DNA of 64,000 nt from an uncultured Bacilli bacterium (GTDB lineage: Bacteria; Bacillota_I; Bacilli_A; RF39; UBA660): positions 124,001 through 188,000 of the forward strand of contig CAKPHU010000002.1 of assembly GCA_934162125.1 (NCBI GenBank), written 5' to 3'. Position numbers and translations under genes: made by a program. Below the pieces are notes generated by a model that was not told the DNA's origin, did no database searches, and saw only the letters and a list, made by a program, of their open reading frames with translations. Below are positions 33,347-42,677 of the stretch, one piece after another (position 1 is the stretch's first letter; each line of letters opens with the position of its first letter).

Positions 33347-34230
33347 GGAAAACTCTTATAATAAACTTCTTTTAATCTATCAGTACTAACATGTGTATAT
33401 ATTTGTGTCGCACTAATACTCGCATGCCCTAATAATTTCTGAACAGTTAATAAGTCACAACCAGAATTAAGTAAATGAGTCGCAAAACTATGTCTTAAAA
33501 CATGTGGTGAAATGGACTTAGTCAAACTAGTCTTTTTAATAATTTGATCAAGTACATATCTAACTCCACGTTCTGTAATAGGACCACCTAATTTATTTAA
33601 GAACAGATAAGGACTATTACTTACATTAAGTTTTTTATATCCATCTTCTAAATACATTTGTAGTATCTCTTCACAATATTCTCCATATGTGACAATTCTC
33701 TCTTTATTACCCTTACCTAATATTAGGATTTGCCTACTACTTCTATCAATATCAGTAACTTTAATAGAAACTAACTCTCCAACTCTGACTCCTGTGGCAT
33801 ATAACATTTCAAGTAACAATCTATCTCTTTGTCCCAAAGGAGTTCTTAAATCTGGTACTTTAAATAATTCTTCTAATTCGTTATATTCAAAATATCGTGG
33901 CAACTTCTTTTCTTTTTTTAAGCCAGTAACAAGTTTAAAAACATTATTTTTAACATAGCCTTCAGTTGCTAAATATTTATAAAAACTTCTCAAAGCACTA
34001 AGCTTTCGATCAATAGAAGCATTACTATCTTTCTTAGTATCTTTTAAATACATAAGATAAAATCTTAAATCCCCATATTCTACTTTTAAAAAATTTAATG
34101 CTTCTCCTTTTACATAATCTAAATACTCTAAAATATCATTTTGATAACTTAAAACTGTATAGTTAGAATATGCTCTCTCATATTTCAAATAATCTAAATA
34201 CTTAGATAGTATTACTTCCTCTTTCTCCAC
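33331..34230 (-). CDS. xerD: Tyrosine recombinase XerC/XerD
   Basis: Site-specific recombinase that resolves chromosome dimers at dif. It has 299 residues: an N-terminal SAM-like domain (about 1-90) and a catalytic domain with Arg in ATGVRVGELVSI, Lys in GKGNKERIV, HxxR in SPHVLRHSFATHLL, the second His in LLGHASISATQIY, and the Tyr nucleophile in IYTHV. The likely start is GTG 34230 with AGAGGA 7 bases upstream. It overlaps the preceding gene by 29 bases. XerC and XerD cannot be separated here; I use xerD loosely. A chromosomal housekeeping role is more likely than a phage integrase. Confidence 0.88.
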   Translation of the reverse strand: MEKEEVILSKYLDYLKYERAYSNYTVLSYQNDILEYLDYVKGEALNFLKVEYGDLRFYLMYLKDTKKDSNASIDRKLSALRSFYKYLATEGYVKNNVFKLVTGLKKEKKLPRYFEYNELEELFKVPDLRTPLGQRDRLLLEMLYATGVRVGELVSIKVTDIDRSSRQILILGKGNKERIVTYGEYCEEILQMYLEDGYKKLNVSNSPYLFLNKLGGPITERGVRYVLDQIIKKTSLTKSISPHVLRHSFATHLLNSGCDLLTVQKLLGHASISATQIYTHVSTDRLKEVYYKSFPRAKK

Positions 34231-35476
34231 TCTTTTGTCCTCTTCCCATTACTTTTTCATAAGTCTTACACCACGTATAAGCTTTTTCTAAACGTTTTTC
34301 ATCTTTTAATAGTTTGTCTATATCATTTTGATAAGCATTTACACTATCCATTGTATCAAATGGTACATAACCCAAAAGTGAAACTTCTCTATTTTTAGTA
34401 TCCAAATATAATGAATGAAAGAAAAGAGCTCTAGCTAAAGTTCCTGTTATAGATCCAGTCAAGACTTTAAGTTCATCTCTATTAACTTCATGTTCAAGAT
34501 TAGCTAAATTAAATGTATAACGTCCATTATCTCCTTGAACAAAAGTATGTTTATCCAAATTAAGTAAAATACTTCTAACATATAAAGGCCTATTTTCCGT
34601 TCTAGGAAGTGGCTTTAACATATCTCTAAGTTCTTCCTTCTTAGCTTCTTCTTTCTTAGTATCTTCTTCCCATGAATATTTTAATGGTATTCTTTTTCTT
34701 TCTGCCATATAAACTTCATCCCCAAAAGGATTACCAAACATACCGCTTTGATAAATATCCACATCATGATCACAATAATACATAATTTTAGATCTAAGTA
34801 CATTTCTAGCCTTTAACTTATCGCCAAAATATTTATTATGAGCAACTGTATAAGAAGATCTATCCGCAACTTTTATCTTATCATAAGAATTTAAAGATAA
34901 AATTATTCCTCTAAATAAACCATATTGAGAACAAAGCTTTGGATTTTTATGTTTAATTTGATATGGAGATGTTTTTGAATCAACTGCTTTAGTAAAAGTC
35001 TCTATTGTTTGTTGATCCATTCCATAACAACTACCTGCATCTCTAATAACCGCTAAATAAGTTCTATCACTACATAATTTAGAAACAAACTTATCAAGAA
35101 TATGATTCTTTTCTTCTACTACATCATGACCTTTTATTTCTCCCTCTGCAATATGTGTTAAATCATCACATCTTCCTTTTTTTACTCCATAAATGACTTC
35201 ATGCATCTTTAATTTTTCTTCATTTTTATAACGATATCTATATCCAATAAAAATATCTATATTTTCACCTTCTGGCACTAAATTACTCTTTTTTAAATAG
35301 TTAGAAAGCTGTTCTTCATTACCAAAATGCATTGTAAAAATATCAATACCAGCTAAAGGTAAAAATCTAGATTCCATATAATTACCATTACCTAAGTAAT
35401 CATCTTGACACAAAGGAATACTATATATCTGATTTGTCTTTCTACTACGAGCTAATAAACAATAATACCCGTTCAT
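34202..35476 (-). CDS. Unrecognised 424-residue protein upstream of xerD
   Basis: No family recognised. Soluble, with no signal peptide or membrane helix. It has mixed alpha/beta composition with aromatic and charged segments (YCLLARSRKTNQIYSIPL, IFIGYRYRYKNEEKL), a Lys/Glu-rich linker (TKKEEAKKEELRDMLK), and a helical C-terminus with CKTYEKVMGRGQ. Start ATG 35476 follows AGAGGTG at 6 bases. It shares a transcript with the 211-residue protein before it and with xerD (29-base overlap). The pairing suggests a common role, which cannot be named. Confidence 0.7.
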   Translation of the reverse strand: MNGYYCLLARSRKTNQIYSIPLCQDDYLGNGNYMESRFLPLAGIDIFTMHFGNEEQLSNYLKKSNLVPEGENIDIFIGYRYRYKNEEKLKMHEVIYGVKKGRCDDLTHIAEGEIKGHDVVEEKNHILDKFVSKLCSDRTYLAVIRDAGSCYGMDQQTIETFTKAVDSKTSPYQIKHKNPKLCSQYGLFRGIILSLNSYDKIKVADRSSYTVAHNKYFGDKLKARNVLRSKIMYYCDHDVDIYQSGMFGNPFGDEVYMAERKRIPLKYSWEEDTKKEEAKKEELRDMLKPLPRTENRPLYVRSILLNLDKHTFVQGDNGRYTFNLANLEHEVNRDELKVLTGSITGTLARALFFHSLYLDTKNREVSLLGYVPFDTMDSVNAYQNDIDKLLKDEKRLEKAYTWCKTYEKVMGRGQKSGERGSNTI

Positions 35477-35517
35477 TATAATCACCTCTACTATTTAAAT
35501 ATTACCACAAAAAACAT

Positions 35518-36153
35518 TTAACCAATACGTTTTTTAACTTTTTCTTCTATCTGTCCATTTTCTAAGACTGAAAAAGGATTATAAGAAGTCATTGTTATAT
35601 TATCACCATCAACCACAGTCTTCACATTACGTAGCCTATCAATATAAATTTTCTTCTCATATTCTCCATCTGGAACATATCGATACTTTAAACATCTTGT
35701 AACGGATCCATGATTTCTATAATCTGGAAGAGATAAAATAAAATTAGTTCCACCGCCGTGATTAAAAAACACCCCATGACTTCCAAAAATAACGCCTCTA
35801 GAAATAGCCTTCTTACACCATCTAGGTGTCCCATTCATAACAGAATGACTAACCATCGCTTCATTATCAAAAGCATCATAAGGTACTTTTAAAACTGCTA
35901 AAACTGGTACTCTATTAGAAGAAATAAAAATTTGACCGTTTTTTTCTTCAAAGCTTAGAGGTCCTTGATAATGGTTCATACTCTTAAAAAAATCCGCACT
36001 AAGTAAACTAACTTCTTCTTGACAAAATAAAGAATCAGTAGCTCTTAAAACATCTACAACTACATTCTTGGCAGTAGTCATACTATAATCCTCATTAACA
36101 TTTGCTACAATAATAGTATTCTGTATTCTCTTCTTTACATCAAAATCATTCAT
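35518..36153 (-). CDS. Unrecognised 211-residue protein, first gene of the xerD operon
   Basis: No family recognised. Predicted cytoplasmic. The middle contains a Gly/His-rich stretch, RGVIFGSHGVFFNHGGGTNFILSL in part, that could be a ligand or metal site. It ends with a basic tail (EEKVKKRIG). It has a strong promoter (36183-36211) of its own. It is 41 bases before the next gene, also unknown, and upstream of xerD. Confidence 0.7.
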   Translation of the reverse strand: MNDFDVKKRIQNTIIVANVNEDYSMTTAKNVVVDVLRATDSLFCQEEVSLLSADFFKSMNHYQGPLSFEEKNGQIFISSNRVPVLAVLKVPYDAFDNEAMVSHSVMNGTPRWCKKAISRGVIFGSHGVFFNHGGGTNFILSLPDYRNHGSVTRCLKYRYVPDGEYEKKIYIDRLRNVKTVVDGDNITMTSYNPFSVLENGQIEEKVKKRIG

Positions 36154-36182
36154 TCCACACTACGCTCCCTAAATTACGCTAT

Positions 36183-36211
36183 ATTATAACAGAACAAAGA
36201 AAAAACGTCAA
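36183..36211 (-). promoter_or_regulatory. Sigma-A promoter of the unknown-unknown-xerD operon
   Basis: On the minus strand TTGACG (36206-36211), 17 bases, TATAAT (36183-36188). One mismatch to consensus in total. Confidence 0.8.
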
Positions 36212-36220
36212 TCAGTACAA

Positions 36221-36245
36221 AAGAAAAGAAGTATCTCTACTTCTT
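36221..36245 (-). terminator. Intrinsic terminator after topA
   Basis: On the minus strand AAGAAGTA, the loop GAGA and TACTTCTT form a perfect 8-bp stem with a T-rich tail. Confidence 0.85.
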
Positions 36246-38258
36246 ATACTCACATTCACTACACTTAATTTCTCCATTTTTTTCAACTAACATTTTACCA
36301 CATTCTGGACACATTTCTCCAATAGGTCTATCCCAGTATGCCATTTTACATTTTGGATAATTATTGCAGCCATAGAAGATCTTACCCTTATGACTCTTTT
36401 TCTCTACAATTTTGCCATGACAGTTAGGGCAATCACAAACTTCTACTTCTTGTACTTCTTCTTTCTTTATATATTTACATTCTGGATAATTAGAACAAGC
36501 AACAAACTCCCCATAACGACCTTTTCTAATTACTAAAGGACTACCACAATTAGGACAAACTTCTCCAGTCTCTTCTGCAGCCTTCTTTTCCATATCACTG
36601 AAAGCATCTTTTACCCTTGGTTCAAATAAGTTATAAAACTCACTTAAAACATCATTCCAAACTAATTTACCTTCAGCAATCTTATCCAAATCCTCTTCCA
36701 TTTCTCTTGTATACTCTACATTAATTAAATCACTAAAGCAACTTTGTAACTTATCAGTAGTCTCAATTCCCATTGTTGTAGGTTTAAACTTCTTGTCCTC
36801 AATAGTAACATAATCTCTTTCTTTAATTGTATCTATTATTTTAGCATAAGTAGATGGTCTTCCAATTCCAAGTTCTTCTAATTCTTTAATAAGTTTTGCT
36901 TCTGTATACCTTGCTGGTGGTTTAGTAAAATGTTGTTCTTTCTCTACACTATTAGCTTTATAAATACCATTCATTTCTAACTCTGGTAAAATCTTATCTT
37001 CACTATCTTCATAATCACTATAAACTTTTAAGTAACCATCAAATACTAAAACTTGACCAGTTGTTTTAAACTTATAATCATTATTATCAAAAATAATAGT
37101 AGTTTGTTTAACCTTTGCATCACTCATCAAAGATGCAAGTGTTCTTTTATAAATCAAACTATATAATTTAAATTCATCACCAGATAAATATTTCTTTACT
37201 TTTAAAGGTTCTCTTAAAATACTAGTAGGTCTAATAGCTTCATGTGCATCTTGTACATTTTCTGTTTTATTACTTGTTTTTACATATCCTATATATTCCC
37301 TACCATAATTATCATTAATATATTTTTGTGCAGGTTTAACAAAATCATCTGATAAACGAATAGAATCTGTTCTCATATAAGAAATAAGACCTACGGTTTC
37401 ATTTTCCAAATCAATACCTTCATATAATTTCTGAGCTATACTCATAGTCTTTTTAGCGGAAAATCCTAACTTAGTAGAAGCCTCTTGTTGCAAAGTAGAA
37501 GTAATAAAAGGAGCCTTACTCTTCTTTGCTTTATCTTTAGCTTCAATACTAATTACTTTATAATCATCACCTAAATTATTAAGAACCTGATCTGCATCTT
37601 CTTCACACTTTAATTCAATATCTTCATCTTTATATTTAAAAAGACTACTCTCATATTCTGGAAAAACTGCTGTAATTGTCCAATATTCTTCTGCTTTAAA
37701 TGCTTCTATTTCTCTTTCTCTATCAACAATAAGTTTTAAAGCCACACTCTGTACTCTACCAGCACTTTTTGCCCCTATCTTATTTTGTAATAACTTTGAT
37801 AATCTAAAACCAATAATTCGATCAAGAATTCTTCTAGTCTCTTGACTCTTAACTAAGTCCTCATCAATACTGGTTGGATTATTAATTGCTTCTAAAATTT
37901 TATCATGTGTAATTTCATTAAAACGAACTCTTCTATATTTATCATCTTTAATACCTAATGCATCTTTTAAATGCCAAGCTATTGCCTCTCCTTCACGGTC
38001 AGGGTCGCTTGCTAAATACACTAAGGAACTTTCTTTAACATCTTTCTTTAATTCTTTAATAACCCCACTTTTTCCCTTTATTGGAATATAAGAAGGACTA
38101 AATCCATTATCAACATCAACTCCAAGTCCATATTTACCTGTAGTCGCCAAATCTCTAATATGTCCCTTAGAAGAAACTACTTTATATTCATTACCTAAAT
38201 ACTTCCCAATAGTTTTACTTTTACTAGGGCTTTCTACAATTACTAATTTTTTTTCCAT
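36237..38258 (-). CDS. topA: DNA topoisomerase I
   Basis: Type IA topoisomerase that relaxes negative supercoils. The 673-residue protein has an N-terminal TOPRIM domain (VIVESPSKSKTIGKYLG; YLASDPDREGEAIAWHL) and a cleavage domain with the active-site Tyr in SYMRTDSIRLS. GRPSTYAKII follows. The C-terminus has three four-Cys zinc ribbons (CPNCG...CSNYPEC; CPNCH...CNNYPKC; CPECG...CSEC). It is shorter than E. coli TopA and similar to Bacillus. It is preceded by its own strong promoter. Confidence 0.96.
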   Translation of the reverse strand: MEKKLVIVESPSKSKTIGKYLGNEYKVVSSKGHIRDLATTGKYGLGVDVDNGFSPSYIPIKGKSGVIKELKKDVKESSLVYLASDPDREGEAIAWHLKDALGIKDDKYRRVRFNEITHDKILEAINNPTSIDEDLVKSQETRRILDRIIGFRLSKLLQNKIGAKSAGRVQSVALKLIVDREREIEAFKAEEYWTITAVFPEYESSLFKYKDEDIELKCEEDADQVLNNLGDDYKVISIEAKDKAKKSKAPFITSTLQQEASTKLGFSAKKTMSIAQKLYEGIDLENETVGLISYMRTDSIRLSDDFVKPAQKYINDNYGREYIGYVKTSNKTENVQDAHEAIRPTSILREPLKVKKYLSGDEFKLYSLIYKRTLASLMSDAKVKQTTIIFDNNDYKFKTTGQVLVFDGYLKVYSDYEDSEDKILPELEMNGIYKANSVEKEQHFTKPPARYTEAKLIKELEELGIGRPSTYAKIIDTIKERDYVTIEDKKFKPTTMGIETTDKLQSCFSDLINVEYTREMEEDLDKIAEGKLVWNDVLSEFYNLFEPRVKDAFSDMEKKAAEETGEVCPNCGSPLVIRKGRYGEFVACSNYPECKYIKKEEVQEVEVCDCPNCHGKIVEKKSHKGKIFYGCNNYPKCKMAYWDRPIGEMCPECGKMLVEKNGEIKCSECEYKK

Positions 38259-38278
38259 TAATACACGCTCCTTATTTA

Positions 38279-38307
38279 CTTATACAAACTAAATTTATTT
38301 TTGTCAA
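38279..38307 (-). promoter_or_regulatory. topA promoter
   Basis: TTGACA (38302-38307), 17 bases, TATAAG (38279-38284) on the minus strand. AAGGAG and the topA ATG follow. Confidence 0.8.
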
Positions 38308-38342
38308 ATACTTTTTTCTATATGTATTATATTTCAAAAAAT

Positions 38343-38368
38343 AAAAAAATCTTACTAAAAATAAGATT
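38343..38368 (-). terminator. Intrinsic terminator after rnhB
   Basis: AATCTTA and TAAGATT arms around a seven-base loop, then a T run on the minus strand; it overlaps the rnhB stop codon. Confidence 0.8.
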
Positions 38369-38990
38369 ATTTTATATTATTTTTTGCCAAATAGTCACTA
38401 ACTGGCCCATAACTTCTACGATGTTGATCAAGAACACCATAAGTATTAATTGCTTCTAAATGTTTCTTAGTAGGATATCCCTTATTATGTTTAAAATCAT
38501 ACATTGGATATTTCTGATCTAATTCATATAACATTCTATCTCTGGTAACTTTAGCAATTACTGAAGCAGCACTAATTGTAATACTCTTTAAATCTCCTTT
38601 TATAATTGAAGTAGTCGGTATATCTAATTGTAGAGGCATTGCATCTATCAAAATATGTTCTATTTTACACATCTTTTGACACTCTTTAATTGCTTCTTTC
38701 ATAGCCAACTTAGTAGCCTCATAAATATTAACTTCATCAATCTTTTTTTCATCAATAATACCTACACCATATCCTAAAGCTTGTTTTTTAATTTCTTCAA
38801 AGAAAAAATCTCTCTTCTTTTCACTTAACTTTTTAGAATCTGTAAGTCCATCTAAATTAAATTCCTCTGGCAATACAACACAAGCTGCTACTACTGGTCC
38901 TACTAAAGGCCCTCTTCCAACTTCATCTACTCCAGCTATGAATTTAATGTCTTCATTTCTTAAATTTCTTTCATATTCATAATTATCCAT
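38367..38990 (-). CDS. rnhB: Ribonuclease HII
   Basis: Removes ribonucleotides from DNA and the RNA of RNA-DNA hybrids. The 207 residues carry the signature AGVDEVGRGPLVGPV with catalytic Asp and Glu, LTDSKKLSEKKR, ILIDAMPL and SASVIAKVTRDRMLYELD. It is 21 bases after rbgA; the rbgA-rnhB pair is conserved in Bacilli. It ends in a terminator before the topA promoter. Confidence 0.95.
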   Translation of the reverse strand: MDNYEYERNLRNEDIKFIAGVDEVGRGPLVGPVVAACVVLPEEFNLDGLTDSKKLSEKKRDFFFEEIKKQALGYGVGIIDEKKIDEVNIYEATKLAMKEAIKECQKMCKIEHILIDAMPLQLDIPTTSIIKGDLKSITISAASVIAKVTRDRMLYELDQKYPMYDFKHNKGYPTKKHLEAINTYGVLDQHRRSYGPVSDYLAKNNIK

Positions 38991-39011
38991 TTTTTAATCG
39001 CCTCTATATCA

Positions 39012-39917
39012 TTATAGCCTATCAAAAGTAATTTTTCCAAAATAACCATTTTTTAAATCATTAATAATAATATTTGACACCTTTTCATAGTCGGCTACAC
39101 CACCGCGTGATAAAGCACCTCTTTTTTTTGCTATCATTTCATATGCTTCAATTAAATCATCATCTAATTCAACAATACCATAACGTTCTTTTAATCTTTC
39201 TGGATAAAGTTCAAATAATTTTCTTAGAATAAATACTGCAATCTGATCAAGATTTAATATTTCTTCTTTAATAGAAGAAAGAGCTGCTAAAACATGTGCT
39301 GCTTCTTGATCTTCCATTTTAGGCCATAAAATACCTGGTGAATCAAGTAATTCTACATCCTTATTAACTCTAATCCAACTAAGATTCTTAGTAAATCCTG
39401 GTGTATTACCCACTCCTGCTGATTTCTTACCAGCAAGTCTATTAATCAAAGTACTCTTACCGGCATTAGGTACCCCTACAACAAGTGCACGAGCAACTCT
39501 AGGACTCATGCCCTTTTCTTTACGTTTAGCATTTTCTAAACTCATAATTTCTAATGTATAGTCAATAATTTTATTAACGTTTTCCCCACTCATTAAATCA
39601 ACTGGTACAACTTTATAACCCTTATCTTCATAATACTTAATAATCTTATCAGTTTCATTCTTGTCACATAAGTCATATTTAGACATTACTATTATTCTTG
39701 GTTTATCTTTAATTAAATCATCTATGTCTACAATTTTAGATGATAATGGCATTCTAGCATCAACGACTTCATAAACAACATCTATAAGTCCTAATTTCTC
39801 ACTAATCTCTCTTTTTGTCTTTGCCATATGTCCAGGGTACCAGTTAATACTATTTTTATTGGATTCATTATTATTTTTCTTTTCTTGTCTTTGCTTTCTC
39901 TTTTGATACATATCCAT
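39012..39917 (-). CDS. rbgA: Ribosome biogenesis GTPase RbgA (YlqF)
   Basis: Circularly permuted GTPase needed for late assembly of the 50S subunit. 301 residues. The core starts at INWYPGHMAKTKREI, followed by the G4 motif SKYD, the P-loop GVPNAGKSTLIN, the G3 element DSPG and GNTPGFTK. A 24-residue hydrophilic N-terminal extension (MDMYQKRKQRQEKK...) precedes the core. Partial copies of exactly this extension, with its ribosome site, occur at 42591-42674 and 44082-44153. In relatives the gene follows rplS or lepB; here about 16 kb of other DNA intervenes. Confidence 0.95.
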   Translation of the reverse strand: MDMYQKRKQRQEKKNNNESNKNSINWYPGHMAKTKREISEKLGLIDVVYEVVDARMPLSSKIVDIDDLIKDKPRIIVMSKYDLCDKNETDKIIKYYEDKGYKVVPVDLMSGENVNKIIDYTLEIMSLENAKRKEKGMSPRVARALVVGVPNAGKSTLINRLAGKKSAGVGNTPGFTKNLSWIRVNKDVELLDSPGILWPKMEDQEAAHVLAALSSIKEEILNLDQIAVFILRKLFELYPERLKERYGIVELDDDLIEAYEMIAKKRGALSRGGVADYEKVSNIIINDLKNGYFGKITFDRL

Positions 39918-40125
39918 TATTTATCACTTCCATTCTTTTTTATAAATTCATCTAATATACCTTTTGATATCGATTTATTATTTTCTCAGTTCTTGGTTCT
40001 ATAATAACTATAATAAGTTTTACATTTTAGATGTTCTTTTTTGATTAGTTATACTACTAGATTCTTTTTCATTACAAACTCCTCTTTAAATAAACGAAGA
40101 TATGCTACAACATTAAATAATTTTT

Positions 40126-42138
40126 TTATTTACTTCCACATATTTTTGAATTTATATTTTCTATTATTACTTTTAGTTCTTCAAATTCAGTTGTTTTTCT
40201 AAATTTATCATACATATCATTATTACTTAAAAATGATATTACTTTATTAAATCCTACTGATTTGTCAGTATTGCCTGTCCCTAAGTAATTTTCAATTTCT
40301 CCCAATCTTAAAATATAAAAATTTTCATCATATTTATTTTTTATAAAATCATCTATTATTTTTTGTTCTCCTGTTGAAATATTAGGATTAATTTTAACAA
40401 ATCTTTCATTATATAAATTATAATTATTTTTCAGTTTATTATAGTTTTTTTCATTATTATCTTTAATAAATTTATCTATCGAATCTAATAAATCTAATAC
40501 AGCATAACTCTGATTTTTCTTCTCCTTCAAATCTTCTTTTTGGCCTTTTTTATCTGTTTTAAATAAATATTTTAATTCTTCAAAGTCATATAAATTGTCA
40601 AAATCTCCTATATAAAAATACTTAATTTGTAATTTATCTAGTACATTTTTGAAATTATTCAAATTCTTTTTTCCATTTATACTAACAAATTCCAATCCAT
40701 CTGGAATTTTTCCGATTTCTGATTCGTATATTTTTTTAAATAATATTTCATCGGTTATCCCTTCTACTAAAATAACATTTTTCGAAAAAAATATTTTTTC
40801 ATTATTTGTAGCATTTATAACGGTTAAATTTTTTCTAAAATCATCATTACTATTTTTTGAATAACTTATTCTCATACATTTGCTAAATCCATTATCATTA
40901 TAAACCCTATATATATTATTTAGTATATTATAAGATATAAAACTTGAAGAATGTGTTACAAATAAAATTTGTATATTTTTATTCTCTGCTTCTTTCTTTA
41001 ATATTTGAATTAATTTTTTTTGCCAGTTAGGATGAAGATGTAATTCAGGTTCATCAATAATTACAATTCCATCATTCAATTCTTCTAAAAACAAACCAAA
41101 TATAAAGTTAATTATTTCTCTTTCACCACTACTAATTGTATCAATTTCAATTTCCAATCCGTCTTTTAATAAATAAAACTGATAAATGTTATTCGATGGT
41201 GAAATACATTTTAAATTTATATCATATTCAAATTTTTTAAAAAACTTCTTAAGTCGCATATAATCATCAGAACCATAAAATTCTTGCAATCCGTTTTCTT
41301 TTTCAACTGCATTTCGCATCATTTTCCCATATTTTTTAGTTGCCAACATTATATAAGTACTATTAGTGCCAATTGAATAATTAAGAGATAATAAATTTTG
41401 CCAAGTTTGTAAATTTGTATATCCTTGATTATTAAATTCTGTAATTCCAACCTTTGTTGTTTCACTCGAATTATTTCTATAAGCCTCAAAAAACACAAAA
41501 GGATTTTTTATATTATGTTTAACATTCATAAGATTTAAAATATCTACAATCAAACTAAAATATTTCATATAAATATAATATTTTTCATTATCGTTTTCTA
41601 TCTTCCAACCATGTTCTGTTTCGCGAATTTCTAATACTAATTTTTCACCAATGCATAAATCATTATCATTTATATCAAATATTTTTTTTACTTCATTTTT
41701 ATCTATTTGATATTTATCCTCCATAAAACTAATACTACCAATTGCTTTGTCCAAAAATTCACAAATCAACTCCTTTTTGTTTCTTATTTCATTCAAGTTT
41801 AGAATATCATTCGTTTCAAACTCAATACTCAAATCTATTAAACTACTATCTTTAGCTTTTAATTTATGTTTTTGCAAAAAATAATCCTCTGATGAATTAT
41901 ATAAAGGATTCTTTTGTCGAATAGAATATTGATTCATACCTACTCGTTCTGGACCATATATATTAGATATTTCATAATTTCTGAAGCAATATCTTTTTAT
42001 CAAATATATAATTATGTTCATTAAATTTGATTTGCCAGAACCATTTGCTCCAACAATAATATTTAAATCTTTATTGAATTCAATTATTTCGTTATCATAG
42101 CTTAAAATATTATCAATATGAATTCTATTTACCTTCAT
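40126..42138 (-). CDS. OLD-family ATPase with TOPRIM nuclease domain
   Basis: 670 residues. The ABC-type ATPase part has Walker A GANGSGKS (30-37), the signature ISSGEREIINF, Walker B GIVIIDEPELHLHPNW and the switch His in FVTHSSSF. A C-terminal TOPRIM domain follows, with the metal-binding Glu in VILVEGITDE and the GDFDN Asp pair. This architecture is that of overcoming-lysogenisation-defect nucleases, which act in phage defence alone (P2 Old) or with a UvrD-like helicase (Gabija). No helicase gene is adjacent, so it resembles the stand-alone class. It lies in the accessory block upstream of rbgA. Confidence 0.88.
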   Translation of the reverse strand: MKVNRIHIDNILSYDNEIIEFNKDLNIIVGANGSGKSNLMNIIIYLIKRYCFRNYEISNIYGPERVGMNQYSIRQKNPLYNSSEDYFLQKHKLKAKDSSLIDLSIEFETNDILNLNEIRNKKELICEFLDKAIGSISFMEDKYQIDKNEVKKIFDINDNDLCIGEKLVLEIRETEHGWKIENDNEKYYIYMKYFSLIVDILNLMNVKHNIKNPFVFFEAYRNNSSETTKVGITEFNNQGYTNLQTWQNLLSLNYSIGTNSTYIMLATKKYGKMMRNAVEKENGLQEFYGSDDYMRLKKFFKKFEYDINLKCISPSNNIYQFYLLKDGLEIEIDTISSGEREIINFIFGLFLEELNDGIVIIDEPELHLHPNWQKKLIQILKKEAENKNIQILFVTHSSSFISYNILNNIYRVYNDNGFSKCMRISYSKNSNDDFRKNLTVINATNNEKIFFSKNVILVEGITDEILFKKIYESEIGKIPDGLEFVSINGKKNLNNFKNVLDKLQIKYFYIGDFDNLYDFEELKYLFKTDKKGQKEDLKEKKNQSYAVLDLLDSIDKFIKDNNEKNYNKLKNNYNLYNERFVKINPNISTGEQKIIDDFIKNKYDENFYILRLGEIENYLGTGNTDKSVGFNKVISFLSNNDMYDKFRKTTEFEELKVIIENINSKICGSK

Positions 42139-42590
42139 AAATACTAACCTCCATTATTTATTTTTATTTAAATTTTGAAACAAGTTATTATTATTGATTA
42201 TTTTTACTTATTACACTACTCTATTTCTTAACCGATTAACAAACTATTCAATACTATCATACACATATATATTAAAAGGAAGTTCTACTTCTTTACTATT
42301 AAAAAGGAAAAATACTTTACCTTTTCTATTATTAATAATATTATTTATCATTTAATCATAATTTGATTTATTATTTTGTATTATGTATTCCATAGATTTG
42401 CCTCATATCAACCAATCTTAACTTGAGTTTTCAAGTCTAAAATACTACCTTGAAAATTAGTATATTTTTAGACTTTTTTTCAATTTTTAGCCATTTTTTT
42501 GATATTTTTATCAAAAACGTGCAAGAGCATTTTTGCTTAAAGTCCTTATATTATAAGTGTTTTCAAAATTTTTAAATAAATCATAATCAA
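42139..42590. other. Gene-free AT-rich stretch with strong inverted repeats
   Basis: No credible gene in 450 bases. It holds a long imperfect hairpin at 42433-42475 and a perfect TTTTTGATA/TATCAAAAA hairpin shortly after. On the minus strand a TATAAT lies at 42550-42555 without a good -35. It may be the promoter and leader of the OLD-type gene, or the scar of an inserted element. Confidence 0.5.
42433..42482 (+). terminator. Long hairpin with T run (terminator or element end)
   Basis: AAGTCTAAAATACTA pairs with TAGTATATTTTTAGACTT in an imperfect stem of about 15 bp, followed by seven T bases on the plus strand. No plus-strand gene ends here. It may belong to a lost gene or be an inverted-repeat boundary. 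Confidence 0.5.
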
Positions 42591-42674
42591 TCACGAAATG
42601 GAAACTTTTGAAAAACTTTTCACGTTATCATTATTTTTTTCTGCTCTGATTTTTCTTTTTTGATACATATCCAT
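42591..42674 (-). pseudogene. Remnant copy B of the rbgA 5' end
   Basis: With its own AAGGAAGTG ribosome site, this 27-codon frame starts MDMYQKRKIRAEKNN, against MDMYQKRKQRQEKKNNN in rbgA. Eighteen bases around the start codon are identical. Similarity fades after about 18 codons and a TGA follows. It begins 3 bases after the 106-residue membrane-protein gene. It is best explained as a former 5' end of rbgA displaced by insertion of the OLD-type cassette. Confidence 0.75.
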
Positions 42675-42677
42675 TTA

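Noticed and set aside
33331..34230. Xer gene as the integrase of the rbgA-proximal insertions
   Set aside because: It is upstream-coupled to other genes, lies on the far side of topA-rnhB-rbgA and has standard XerC/D features with no phage-type extension. No evidence links it to the insertions.
40126..42138. Gabija (GajA) assignment for the OLD-type protein
   Set aside because: No UvrD/PcrA-like helicase gene (GajB) is adjacent on either side. Only the broader OLD family is supported.
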